This document shows positions 32,203 to 41,037 of a stretch of DNA of 64,000 bases, one piece after another (the stretch's first letter is position 1; every line of letters begins with the position of its first letter). Below the pieces are notes generated by a model, which ran no database searches, was not told the DNA's origin, and worked only from the letters and a program-made list of their open reading frames with translations. The stretch is taken from contig NZ_BJEA01000007.1 of assembly GCF_005405425.1 (NCBI RefSeq), positions 1 through 64,000 on the forward strand, read 5' to 3'. The translations under genes and the position numbers were made by a program. The DNA is from Lactiplantibacillus modestisalitolerans (lineage in GTDB: Bacteria > Bacillota > Bacilli > Lactobacillales > Lactobacillaceae).

Positions 32203-33180
32203 TTACTTTGATGGCACCAGCACCAACCGCTGGCCGTGATCTTGGCCCTGTTCAAGTTGGGCGTGACAGGCCGCAGCCGCCTCAAACGGCTGGACACTGA
32301 CCTGGTCGTCAAGTAATAAACCAGCCGCAAAGGCGTGGTTCAACCACTGCGCCGCCGTTGCGAGTTGGTCTTGCGTTGCGTGGCTAATCACAAAACCACT
32401 GATTCGCTGTTGCCGGGTGTAAAACTGGCGTACCGGGAACGTAAACTGGTTCGTCTTCGGCGCCGTAATCAGCGTCACCTGACCCCCTTGCTTTAATAAG
32501 CCCAGGTTGGTCGCTAAAGCAACCTTCCCTGACGTATCAATAATGTGGTCAAAGCGCTGGTCAGCCAACTGAAAGTGACTTTCAAAACCAGCCGCGTAAT
32601 TGACCGTCTGCGTACTTCCCAATGCTTGGCAGCGCTCAAAATCTCGCGGTGCCGACGTGGTGACCACAGTCAAGCCGCGTTGGTGTCCCAATTGAATCAG
32701 TTTGCGGCCGACGTTGCCGGCCGCCCCTTCGATTAACAGCCGTTGGCCCGCTTGCGCTTGCATTACTGATTGTAAAACGATGGTAGCGGTCGCCGCAGAA
32801 TGCACCGAAGCCACTAATTGAATTGGGTCAATTCCCGCTGGTAGCGGGTAAGCCCGCTCAGCGGGAACCACGACGTATTCCGCGGTCGCGCCCATCCGGC
32901 CGTCATAGCCTAATGAGTTGGCCCACACGGCGTCCCCAACTTGCCAGCTTTGAACGTGCTCACCAACCGCAACCACCGTTCCAACCAAATCACGGCCAGC
33001 AACGTGCGGCGTGGCGAGGTTCGTTCGAAAGCCCCCGCTACGAATGAAGGTGTCCACGTGGTTGACTGCGACCGCTTTCACTTTGACCAGGACTTCGTCA
33101 GCCGCCGGTTCGGGGCGGTCAATGGTTGCGACGTGCAAAACGTCCGGTGCACCGAACTGGTCAAAAACCACCGCTCGCAT
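32203..33180 (-). CDS. Quinone oxidoreductase-like medium-chain reductase
   Basis: 325 aa from ATG 33180; a GTG at 33192 would overlap the upstream stop. GroES-like N-domain without zinc ligands (MRAVVFDQFGAPDVL, VNHVDTFIRSG), and a Rossmann domain whose nucleotide motif is GAAGNVGRKLIQLG, the zinc-free NADPH:quinone reductase type. Five bases after the HesB/IscA-like gene, so likely co-transcribed. Physiological substrate unknown; an enone or quinone is likely. Confidence 0.85.
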   Translation of the reverse strand: MRAVVFDQFGAPDVLHVATIDRPEPAADEVLVKVKAVAVNHVDTFIRSGGFRTNLATPHVAGRDLVGTVVAVGEHVQSWQVGDAVWANSLGYDGRMGATAEYVVVPAERAYPLPAGIDPIQLVASVHSAATATIVLQSVMQAQAGQRLLIEGAAGNVGRKLIQLGHQRGLTVVTTSAPRDFERCQALGSTQTVNYAAGFESHFQLADQRFDHIIDTSGKVALATNLGLLKQGGQVTLITAPKTNQFTFPVRQFYTRQQRISGFVISHATQDQLATAAQWLNHAFAAGLLLDDQVSVQPFEAAAACHAQLEQGQDHGQRLVLVPSK

Positions 33181-33185
33181 TGGCG

Positions 33186-33581
33186 CTAGCACGTGGCACC
33201 GTCCGCAGTCGTCCCGCGCTTAAAGGCTGCCAAAACTTCCGCCCCGTCCGCAATTTGGACGGCATTATCAAGCATGTGGGCGTTATCTTTAATCGCGATG
33301 CGCCCCTGCCGATAATCCATCTGAATTCCATCATTAAAGAACATCAGATCATACGCCGAAGTCCACAGGTGCAAGCCCTGATTATTTTCAACTTGAACGG
33401 GGTAATCAGCATCCGGATGCGCCAAAAAGATTAACGTAAACTTCGTCCCAATTGAGCAGGCGCCCCCGTGTAAGGAGTACTTGCCGCCACCATCATCCGT
33501 TACCAGCACAAACTCCTTACCCAGTAACTGCTTTTGCCGTAGCTGTTGCATTAACGCGTCACTAATTGTCATTTTTGCCAT
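33186..33581 (-). CDS. Iron-sulfur cluster biosynthesis (HesB/IscA-like) family protein
   Basis: 131 aa from ATG 33581 (SD GGGAGG, 7 nt). The fold-typical DDGGGKYSLHGGACSIGTKFTLI and the strand FNDGIQMDYRQGRIAIKDN match the Firmicutes branch of HesB-like proteins. That branch lacks the full CxnCGC cysteine set of true IscA. Here one Cys (GGACSIG) and a C-terminal Cys remain. Role in Fe-S chemistry therefore uncertain. Start of the two-gene operon, divergent from the adhesin; 33582-33867 holds no clear promoter elements beyond A/T-rich stretches. Confidence 0.75.
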   Translation of the reverse strand: MAKMTISDALMQQLRQKQLLGKEFVLVTDDGGGKYSLHGGACSIGTKFTLIFLAHPDADYPVQVENNQGLHLWTSAYDLMFFNDGIQMDYRQGRIAIKDNAHMLDNAVQIADGAEVLAAFKRGTTADGATC

Positions 33582-33867
33582 GTTAATTCCTCCCATTTCA
33601 ATTGACTTACCGTCATTCTAGCATAGTCGTCAAGTCCACTGGTCGCATGGGCTTGCGGTTAACGTATCCGCTTCTCCATTCAGAACTGCCACGGCCGGCG
33701 ACCCACTACTATTATTTTAGTTAAATTTCCCAACGCACCCGCGCTTATGAAAGCCTTTTCCCATTGCGTGTATAAGCAGGAAAGTTGGTGGTCAGTTGTC
33801 GAATGCGCTATACCCAAGACGTAGTAGAAGGACGGTTCCTTTGCGCTATGAGAGGAAGCGGATTTAG

Positions 33868-36800
33868 ATGCGTTTAGAGAAACTACAACAAATTCAGACC
33901 ATTTCACAACATTATTTAAAAAAGCCCGGCATTCGGAGCTGGGCCGCAACGTTAATTATTCTGGCGGGCAGCGCTGGCCTCGGAACAACTTTGTACAGCC
34001 AGCCGGCCCACGCAAGCACGACCAGTACCGTCACGCAGACGGTGACTGCGCCGACCAGCGGTACTAGTACGACGATGACGAGTGCGGCGCTCTCAGGTGC
34101 GACCAGTGCCGCCACGACGGCAACGACGAGTTCGACCGCGGTACCAGCAACCACGAGTACTAGCACCACCTCGACGGGAAGTACGGCTCCAACGAGTACA
34201 ACTACTTCAACTGCCAGCATGGCACCAACCAGTAGTGCCACAACGGCGACGACTTCAACTGCCAGCACCGCACCAACGAGTTCCGCAGCGGCTACTTCGA
34301 CAACGAGTAGCGTGACCACGTCAAGCACCATTACGATTACGAACCCAACTTCAACTGGAAGTACTGCTACGAGTAGTAGTGCCGCTACGACAACGAGCAG
34401 CACGGGTTCAACTTCAACGGCTAGCTCCGCTGCCGGTAGTGCCACTAGTGCCGGCTCCACGGCGACCAGCGGTGCAACGACCGGGACAACCACGACACCA
34501 ATTAGTGCGCTACCTAACAGTACGGTCGTCACCTTTGGCGATAGTGGCATTGAAAGTGCGGTTCAAACCGGATTAGGAATCACCACGCCAGTTACGCTGG
34601 GCGATATCCGCAATTACTCAGGCAGTCTACCACTCGCCATTGGGACGGATAACACGCCGTTACAATTAACCGGGACGTTGGATGGGATGCAGTACCTGCA
34701 ATGCTTACCAACGACCAAGACCATTAGTTTGGTCATTCAATCTGCGGCTAAATCAATTGATTTTACGCCCCTAATTCCCGACCGTTTCAGTAATTTGTCG
34801 ATTATGGATCGTTACCTTGGTAGTCTTGATTTAAGTCCGTTGACCCAAATTAGTCCAACGACCATTACGGAACTACAATTAGTTGGTTCCAGCAGTGTCG
34901 GTGGTGATACAGAATACCAAACCAATCCTTACGGGATGACGAATACGCAACTCGCCCAATTAGGGCCGTGGTTAACGGCAATCGATGCTACCGGGCACGC
35001 GAATAGTTATAACTTTGACGACAACTCGTTAACTAACTTCGGCCCGCTGAAAAACTTCACCAAGCCAACTTACATTGTCGCAATTGGGCAACGAGTCAAC
35101 TTAAACGTGGCACCAACGAACTTTATCATTGGACAACCGGGCCAATTCTTCGCAACGCCAATCGTTGATGTTCAGGGTAATACCATTTCAAATAAATACG
35201 CTACGACCCTCAACGGGGCAACCGCTAACGCAACCGCGCCCACTGATTCACCATTGACAATGATCTATCCTGGCGTCTATGAAATTCCAACCGCTTACCC
35301 ATCATCAACCGACCCCGACTGGTTCGAGTACGGCTTTCACGGTATGTACCCGTATACGGGCAATCCCGCGGACTTTCTGAACATCAACTACGTCAACGGG
35401 ACCACGTTCCGCTACGACGTGCGGGTTTACCAACCCGCAACTTGGGCAAAAGCGCCGGTCGTTTACTTAAATTACGTTGACGCAGCAAGCGGGTTAGCAA
35501 TCGCACCTAAAACGGCCATGACGGGCACAAGTGTTAATGAAGCCTTCGATTTTACGAACGACATTAAGTCGCCTTCGGATGCGTACGTCTTCAACCCATC
35601 CGAGAGTAGTGCGTTAACTGGGACTTATTTACAAGATCCCCAGAATCTAACGCTGAGTTTTGATCGGCGGGCGACCAACACCGTGACCATCAACTATCTT
35701 GATGAATCCGGTAACCAGATTGCGCCTTCAAAGACGTTAACCGGCTACGTTGGCGACGCTTATTCCGCTTATCCGCTGACAATCACTGGCTACACTTACG
35801 ACCAATCAACGGTCGGCAGTGCACCAGCCATTGGGACTTATGGGAGTACGCCATTAACAATTACCGACGTGTATAATCCAATTAGTTTGGAACGGAACGT
35901 TGTCTATTACGATGATATTACCCAAACAACTTTACGGACGGATCACCTCTCTGGAACGTATGCTGGAACGACGACTTACTCGCCAACGTCAATTATTGCG
36001 GGCTACGTGGCTAAGGGTTACTTGCTCGTTTCAAACGATTTTCCAACGGCCGACCAAGTCTTTACGGACTTGACGACCCCCGAAACGTACACCATTCATT
36101 TGATGCACCAGCTTGAAACGCTCACGCCAACGTCTACCGATTTACCGAGCGGCGTCCAACTTACCCGCAACGTTACGGCCACCATTCAATACGAAACAAC
36201 TAATGGTACCACGGTGGCGCCTTCGCAAGTTGAAACTGTCGCGTTCACCCGCGATGCCGAACGCGACCTCGTCACAGGCGCTATCACTTATGGCGCTTGG
36301 GTTCCGGTCAACGGTACTAGCTTTGCAAGCTTAACGGCGCCAACCATCAGCGGTTATTCGGCCTCATTAACGAGTACCGAACCCGTAACGGGCGTGACGG
36401 CCAATACACCCGACAGTACGGTTACGGTTCGCTACGCACCGCTTCCAACTACTGGCAAGGTCACCGTTAACTACGTGCTCGCCGGAACAACGATTGCGGT
36501 GCATCCCGCAACGGAGCTAAGTGGCACGACCGCAACGGATTATCAGGCGGTCGCACCAACGATTGCGGGTTATACGCTGGTTCCCGAAACAACCCCCGTT
36601 TTAACGGGTCAATATACGGCGCAACCGCAAACCGTAACGTTTAGCTACCTACCGATACCAACGAGCACCGGCGCGACGCAGGCGGATACGCCAAGTGACG
36701 CCGCAGGCAGTTCGATTCCGACCGGCTCGGCCGCGACCGAACCCGTGGTAACGCCAACTGCTTCCAGTACGTTACCAGCTCCCTTAGCCGGGACACATAC

Positions 36801-37218
36801 ACTGACTGGTTCAACGGCTACGCCCGCACCAGCATCAACTTCCGTAACACTTAGTAGGACCAGCACGTCCGGCGCAGCTAGCGTTACTGGTCACGCGACG
36901 GTCAGCGCTGGCGGTCAGCAAATCAGTGCTAGTGCAACGGCCAGCACAACGGGTGCAACTAGTGCAACTAGCTCATCGAGCCTAACTGGTTCGACTGAGG
37001 CACCGGCAACACCGATCAGTGCCACCGTAACGGGTACACCGACCCCACTACGCGCACCAAAGTCCAGTTCAACACCAGCGACGACTAGTCACCAGTTGCC
37101 ACAGACCAACACCAATCAGTCCGCCGAACACGCAACGACCCTCCTCGGGCTATTAATGCTCGCGTTCACGACCCTGCTTGGTTGGGGTAAGCGCTGGTTA
37201 CCTGGCCGGCATTCATAA
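33868..37218 (+). CDS. LPQTN-anchored MucBP adhesin with Ser/Thr-rich stalk
   Basis: 1116 aa. Signal peptide cleaved near AHA-S (residue 49); Ser/Thr/Ala-rich stalk 50-212; leucine-rich, internalin-like region about 213-430; MucBP-type modules at about 530-602, 604-672, 676-750 and 863-930 (for example VTINYLDESGNQIAPSKTLTG); a Mub-B2-like module at about 768-862 (RNVTATIQYETTNGT, DLVTGAITYGAW); second Ser/Thr/Pro stalk 931-1073. Sorting signal LPQTN at 1077-1081, hydrophobic helix, tail KRWLPGRHS. Sortase A substrate predicted to bind mucus or glycans. Monocistronic, with terminator. Confidence 0.88.
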   Translation: MRLEKLQQIQTISQHYLKKPGIRSWAATLIILAGSAGLGTTLYSQPAHASTTSTVTQTVTAPTSGTSTTMTSAALSGATSAATTATTSSTAVPATTSTSTTSTGSTAPTSTTTSTASMAPTSSATTATTSTASTAPTSSAAATSTTSSVTTSSTITITNPTSTGSTATSSSAATTTSSTGSTSTASSAAGSATSAGSTATSGATTGTTTTPISALPNSTVVTFGDSGIESAVQTGLGITTPVTLGDIRNYSGSLPLAIGTDNTPLQLTGTLDGMQYLQCLPTTKTISLVIQSAAKSIDFTPLIPDRFSNLSIMDRYLGSLDLSPLTQISPTTITELQLVGSSSVGGDTEYQTNPYGMTNTQLAQLGPWLTAIDATGHANSYNFDDNSLTNFGPLKNFTKPTYIVAIGQRVNLNVAPTNFIIGQPGQFFATPIVDVQGNTISNKYATTLNGATANATAPTDSPLTMIYPGVYEIPTAYPSSTDPDWFEYGFHGMYPYTGNPADFLNINYVNGTTFRYDVRVYQPATWAKAPVVYLNYVDAASGLAIAPKTAMTGTSVNEAFDFTNDIKSPSDAYVFNPSESSALTGTYLQDPQNLTLSFDRRATNTVTINYLDESGNQIAPSKTLTGYVGDAYSAYPLTITGYTYDQSTVGSAPAIGTYGSTPLTITDVYNPISLERNVVYYDDITQTTLRTDHLSGTYAGTTTYSPTSIIAGYVAKGYLLVSNDFPTADQVFTDLTTPETYTIHLMHQLETLTPTSTDLPSGVQLTRNVTATIQYETTNGTTVAPSQVETVAFTRDAERDLVTGAITYGAWVPVNGTSFASLTAPTISGYSASLTSTEPVTGVTANTPDSTVTVRYAPLPTTGKVTVNYVLAGTTIAVHPATELSGTTATDYQAVAPTIAGYTLVPETTPVLTGQYTAQPQTVTFSYLPIPTSTGATQADTPSDAAGSSIPTGSAATEPVVTPTASSTLPAPLAGTHTLTGSTATPAPASTSVTLSRTSTSGAASVTGHATVSAGGQQISASATASTTGATSATSSSSLTGSTEAPATPISATVTGTPTPLRAPKSSSTPATTSHQLPQTNTNQSAEHATTLLGLLMLAFTTLLGWGKRWLPGRHS

Positions 37219-37227
37219 CTTAAACAA

Positions 37228-37277
37228 CACGCCGTCCGAGTTATCCACAGGGGATAACTTAGACGGCGTGCTTTTTT
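37228..37277 (+). terminator. Terminator of adhesin gene
   Basis: CACGCCGTC and GACGGCGTG form the outer helix, GTTATCC/GGATAAC the inner one; six T follow. Confidence 0.85.
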
Positions 37278-37321
37278 ATCCACAGGAAGGCGGTTGAACC
37301 CCTTTTTCCCTGAGGATTAAC

Positions 37322-37825
37322 TTATGACCATGGTAATTCTAAACTTAAATGAGCGTTCAAGTCGGCCTGCTGCGCTCGTTGGGCCTTGCGCTCCGCTTGG
37401 CGCTGTGGATAACCAGCCGCTAGATACTGATACTCCGGCGTGTCCGCCACCAATGCGGGCAGGGCGTGTTCGTGATCAGTCACCACAAAGGTCGCAAAAC
37501 AAGTCAGTCCTAAGAACCGCTCCCCAGTTTTTAAATGCTCCCCGATAATTTTAGTGAACACCTCGATTGACCGCCGCCCGACACCGGTTACGACCGATTC
37601 CGTACACATTGAATCTTGCAATCGAAACGGCGCGATAAAGGTCACGCGGTCCAGCGATGCAGTGACCGTCTCAATCCGCGCAATCCGGGACGCCGCAATT
37701 GACGCGTTATTATCAATCGTGGCAAGAATTTCACCACCAAATACCGTTTCGTGCTCGTTTAAATCGGTTGCCAGTACGCGGTGATTACTAATTGACAGCG
37801 TCTTTGATATTGAATAGTTGGACAT
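37322..37825 (-). CDS. Acyl-CoA thioesterase, hotdog fold (YkhA-like)
   Basis: 167 aa from ATG 37825 (SD GGAGG). Hotdog helix region NEHETVFGGEILATIDNNASI carries the active-site signature of the acyl-CoA hydrolase family (N-x-x-x-x-x-FGG...D), followed by ASRIARIETVTASLDRVTFIAP. Hydrolyses acyl-CoA esters in the cytoplasm, chain length unknown. Convergent with the adhesin gene. Confidence 0.85.
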   Translation of the reverse strand: MSNYSISKTLSISNHRVLATDLNEHETVFGGEILATIDNNASIAASRIARIETVTASLDRVTFIAPFRLQDSMCTESVVTGVGRRSIEVFTKIIGEHLKTGERFLGLTCFATFVVTDHEHALPALVADTPEYQYLAAGYPQRQAERKAQRAQQADLNAHLSLELPWS

Positions 37826-37961
37826 GAGTCCACCTCCGTACAATTAACTTTAGGCTAATTATACGCGCTACCACTTATTACACGCAATCGCGGGTTGACT
37901 GGTAGCGGTTGCGGCGACTTTTAACGACGCTTATACTTAAGTCATAAGGGGGACTTTTGAC

Positions 37962-38252
37962 ATGCAATTATCAGAACAAGCAAACCAGTTACTGACCGCC
38001 CTCAAGACGGCCTATCAAGATCCACAAATTCAAGCCGACGTAGAACTAAATGGCCTGCTCGTCAAAAACTCACAGGAATTACTAAAAACGGGTAACTATC
38101 ACCAGGTTGCAGCTGACCTTAACCGCAATCTCCAATTCTATGGAATGAAGCACATTAACGACGCGCCGCAAGCGCTCAACCCGCTTTATCAAGCGACAAT
38201 TAACGCTACCCACGGCCGGGCTTACCAAAAGGTTCCGACGGGGTTTCATTAG
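37962..38252 (+). CDS. Small helical protein, possibly bacteriocin-immunity-like
   Basis: 96 aa, SD GGGGGA. All-helical composition: SEQANQLLTALKTAYQDPQI, ELNGLLVKNSQELLKTGN, AADLNRNLQFYGMKH. Size and helix pattern recall the four-helix enterocin-A-type immunity proteins that lactobacilli carry in many copies, but no motif settles it and no bacteriocin precursor lies nearby. Treat as hypothetical. Single gene ended by a terminator at 38384. Confidence 0.5.
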   Translation: MQLSEQANQLLTALKTAYQDPQIQADVELNGLLVKNSQELLKTGNYHQVAADLNRNLQFYGMKHINDAPQALNPLYQATINATHGRAYQKVPTGFH

Positions 38253-38383
38253 TAGTCAGTTCGTTATGTGACATAATTTACAATTACTTTTATAAACAAT
38301 TTTTATATTCGGTTGTTATGATAAGTAATGTAAGATATTTATATTATTTGTTGTCACGTCATTAATTAACAATCTTACATTGG

Positions 38384-38414
38384 GCTGCCGGGACTCATCA
38401 CCGGTGGCTTTTTT
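38384..38414 (+). terminator. Terminator of the 96-aa protein gene
   Basis: GCTGCCGG pairs with CCGGTGGC (two G-U) and six T follow. The remaining 38253-38383 is AT-rich without features. Confidence 0.65.
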
Positions 38415-38532
38415 GATTTCTATACTTATTCTCAAACTAAGTCTGTATGCATGTTTTCTTTAGCGTATAATAATAGCTGTTTGTTTTCATTGTTATATAT
38501 AGCGAATCCAAGACTTCAGGAGGAATTTTTTC

Positions 38533-40299
38533 ATGCACTCGAAGCAACAGTCACAACAGCTAGTACATAAGGGATTAATTGTTATTTTAATGATTATCTT
38601 AGCCATTTTATCAACTTATCCAGCTTTTACTAATCAATTTTTTAATATCAATCACGATGGTGACATCCATTTAGCACGGATGGAATCCATTTATCAAGCT
38701 CTAAAGGTTGGCCACTACCCGAGCCTTATCAATCTTATTGGATTTCACAATCACGGAATCGCAATGAATGCGATGTACCCTTGGTTAACACTCCTCATTT
38801 ATGTACTTCCAAGACTCGTTCTGGGTAATCCAATGCTCAGTTTAGCTGTAGGTTTCGTCATTATGAATTTATTAACTATTTTTAATACCTATTTATTAGC
38901 CAAACAACTTACTCGTCAGAAATGGATTATTTGGTTTAGTGTTATTATGTATCAGTTCAACACCTACCACTTTACCTTGATGTATAGCCGTATTGCGCTA
39001 GGTGAAGCATTTGGCTATACATTTTTACCATTAGTCATGCTTGGACTAATTAAAATCTGGCAACATTCCAATCAAGGTTTTTTATACCTAGCTCTCGGTA
39101 TGAGCCTTGTAGCTAATTCTCACGTGTTATCTTTAGTCATGTATACCATTCTTATTATAGTATTTGAACTTATTAGATTAATCCAGCATCACTTTACATG
39201 GTTCGAATTTCGACAAATTATTTACAGTGGGTTAGTAGCAGTTTTACTGAGTGCCTACTCTCTTTATAATATTATTATTTGGACAGCTCACAATAAAATG
39301 CTTTCCCCAACTCCCATGCTCGCAAGCCTAGATCCGCTTTACGGATTTCAAAAGATGCTTTCAAATGACATCTCCGAATCCGCAACAGGAGCTCATATGG
39401 GAATTGCAATTACTGTAATCATGATGTTTTTAGTATTTCGTCTTGTTAATAATGCAGACGGCACTTGGAAAAAATGGATTATAGGAGCGTTGTCGATTCT
39501 TATCATCAGTCAAAATTGGTTTCCCTGGTTACTAGTAGCCAACACTCCAATCAATTTAATACAGTTTACAATGCGCTTATTAACAATTGTCTCCTTGCTA
39601 ATCGTAATAGGTACCTGCTTATTTCTCAACCAAAGTCCCAAGATTTCAAAAACAGCTATTAATGCACTTATTATTTTCATCATTTTCATTGGTGTAACTA
39701 GTATTACTAAACTTCACCAAAAAATTGATCACGATGTTTCAATAGCTCAAGAACAGCTTACAAAAGGTGAAAAGACAAAGTCTCAGGCTCATAAAATGGA
39801 TTTGCGCCAACTCCATACTTCTAATTATAATGAAAATGTAAATGCAATTCCTGCACTAGACTATCATCTTGTAAAGAATAGTATGCAAAAACATTATAAA
39901 TTAAACGCCCAAAATTTTGATAGTTTTAGAACTGCAACCGCAATAAATCGTTCAAATGTGACTTACGATGGTACAGCGGAACAAAATATTAAAACCCTAA
40001 AAGTAGATGACCAGCATGTAATCTTCAAAACGACAGTAAAACATAATACCAAAACATTACTACCTTTAGTAGGATATCATCATATTAATTATAATATTTC
40101 GCTTAACAATCACCCTGTTAATTATCAACTCATAAACGGACAACTACAAATTAAAGCCTCAGATAAAAATAGTCAGATTAAAGTTTCGATAGCATCAATC
40201 CCACGTAACGGTGTTTTATTAACAGTTACACTATTTCTAAACTTATTGATTTTAATTATAATCGTCGAAAAGTGGATACAGGCACACTTCTTAATCTAA
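38533..40299 (+). CDS. Polytopic GT-C-like membrane protein (PTPS-related family)
   Basis: 588 aa, SD AGGAGG. About eleven transmembrane helices then an extracytoplasmic domain (about 400-550) and a last helix. After helix 1, HDGDIHLARMESIYQALKVG and NAMYPWLTLLIYVLPR follow the acidic-loop pattern of GT-C glycosyltransferase-like membrane proteins annotated as 6-pyruvoyl-tetrahydropterin-synthase-related. A relative of similar size and architecture is at 53017-54765, so the two bracket the teichoic acid genes. Strongly AT-rich compared with flanking genes. A lipid-linked sugar transfer role is inference. Confidence 0.65.
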   Translation: MHSKQQSQQLVHKGLIVILMIILAILSTYPAFTNQFFNINHDGDIHLARMESIYQALKVGHYPSLINLIGFHNHGIAMNAMYPWLTLLIYVLPRLVLGNPMLSLAVGFVIMNLLTIFNTYLLAKQLTRQKWIIWFSVIMYQFNTYHFTLMYSRIALGEAFGYTFLPLVMLGLIKIWQHSNQGFLYLALGMSLVANSHVLSLVMYTILIIVFELIRLIQHHFTWFEFRQIIYSGLVAVLLSAYSLYNIIIWTAHNKMLSPTPMLASLDPLYGFQKMLSNDISESATGAHMGIAITVIMMFLVFRLVNNADGTWKKWIIGALSILIISQNWFPWLLVANTPINLIQFTMRLLTIVSLLIVIGTCLFLNQSPKISKTAINALIIFIIFIGVTSITKLHQKIDHDVSIAQEQLTKGEKTKSQAHKMDLRQLHTSNYNENVNAIPALDYHLVKNSMQKHYKLNAQNFDSFRTATAINRSNVTYDGTAEQNIKTLKVDDQHVIFKTTVKHNTKTLLPLVGYHHINYNISLNNHPVNYQLINGQLQIKASDKNSQIKVSIASIPRNGVLLTVTLFLNLLILIIIVEKWIQAHFLI

Positions 40300-40312
40300 T
40301 ATTGTTAATTAT

Positions 40313-40348
40313 AAAAAAACTATGAATTTAATCTATTCATAGTTTTTT
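40313..40348. terminator. Bidirectional terminator overlapping a stop codon
   Basis: AAAAAACTATGAAT and ATTCATAGTTTTTT pair perfectly (14 bp). The right arm contains the stop codon and last codons of the 40337 gene, so the same bases encode KKL-stop and the terminator helix. Confidence 0.85.
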
Positions 40349-41035
40349 AATACCGGTAGACACCCGAAAATTATGCCGCAACCCCGTCCAAATATGCCGA
40401 TCAGCAAAACCAATCAACGGTCCATTAAACAGAACACAAACGACAGTGCCAACGTTAAACGAGTACAGTTGCTGGGTTAATAAAAACGTCACCGCAATAA
40501 TTGCGATGGGAACTAAAAAGTTAATAATTTGTGCGCGCACTACCCGGCCATCAAAGTATAAGAAACGCAAAATGTTGGTCGTATCATCATTGGGATGCAT
40601 CACGAGGTTTGCCCGCTGATACAATGAAATAGCACAACAAAACGTGACCACTCCAAGGAGACAGACCATCACCTTAGGAATTAACGGTAATTGGGGTACC
40701 CCTAACCAAGTAAAAAAGGCCAGAAACGCGTTCACACAGTAACTGAAACTCGAAATGAAGACAAGCTCGCCAACGAAGCGCCACAGGTCCCAATGCCGAA
40801 TTAACAGTTGATTGACAACGGCAGTGATTGTTCCCACGATAAACATCGGCCAACCAACGCTGGTGTGAAAAAGCTGGGCAAGGTTAACTTCCGAGGCGGT
40901 CCAGGGGCTGGTCCCCATATTCGTTGCGACCGTCAACCCATTCCCGAGGGCGTTAATCACGAGTCCCAGCAAAAGTGCTAGCACCCGGGTCAACATTGAA
41001 TTGTTTGTTGCTGTTGTAACTGGTGATTGCTGCAA
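40337..41035 (-). CDS. YczE/YitT-type membrane protein
   Basis: 232 aa, TTG start; its SD (AAAGGAG) lies inside the last codons of the kinase gene, so translation is coupled. About five helices. The motif LVINALGNGLTVATNMGTSPWTA at the N-terminus is typical of YczE/YyaS-like proteins. Function of the family is unclear; B. subtilis YczE affects lipopeptide synthesis. Second gene after the AgrC-like kinase, which suggests it is connected with the kinase signal. Confidence 0.75.
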   Translation of the reverse strand: MQQSPVTTATNNSMLTRVLALLLGLVINALGNGLTVATNMGTSPWTASEVNLAQLFHTSVGWPMFIVGTITAVVNQLLIRHWDLWRFVGELVFISSFSYCVNAFLAFFTWLGVPQLPLIPKVMVCLLGVVTFCCAISLYQRANLVMHPNDDTTNILRFLYFDGRVVRAQIINFLVPIAIIAVTFLLTQQLYSFNVGTVVCVLFNGPLIGFADRHIWTGLRHNFRVSTGIKKL

Positions 41036-41037
41036 AA

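Noticed and set aside
33912-34550. Long Val/Ala-rich minus-strand frame inside the adhesin gene
   Set aside because: It is the mirror of the Ser/Thr/Ala-repeat codons of the plus-strand protein; no Shine-Dalgarno and implausible composition.
37962-38252. Firm call of a bacteriocin immunity gene
   Set aside because: Size and helices are suggestive, but no family motif or leader peptide gene is present, so it is kept as hypothetical.
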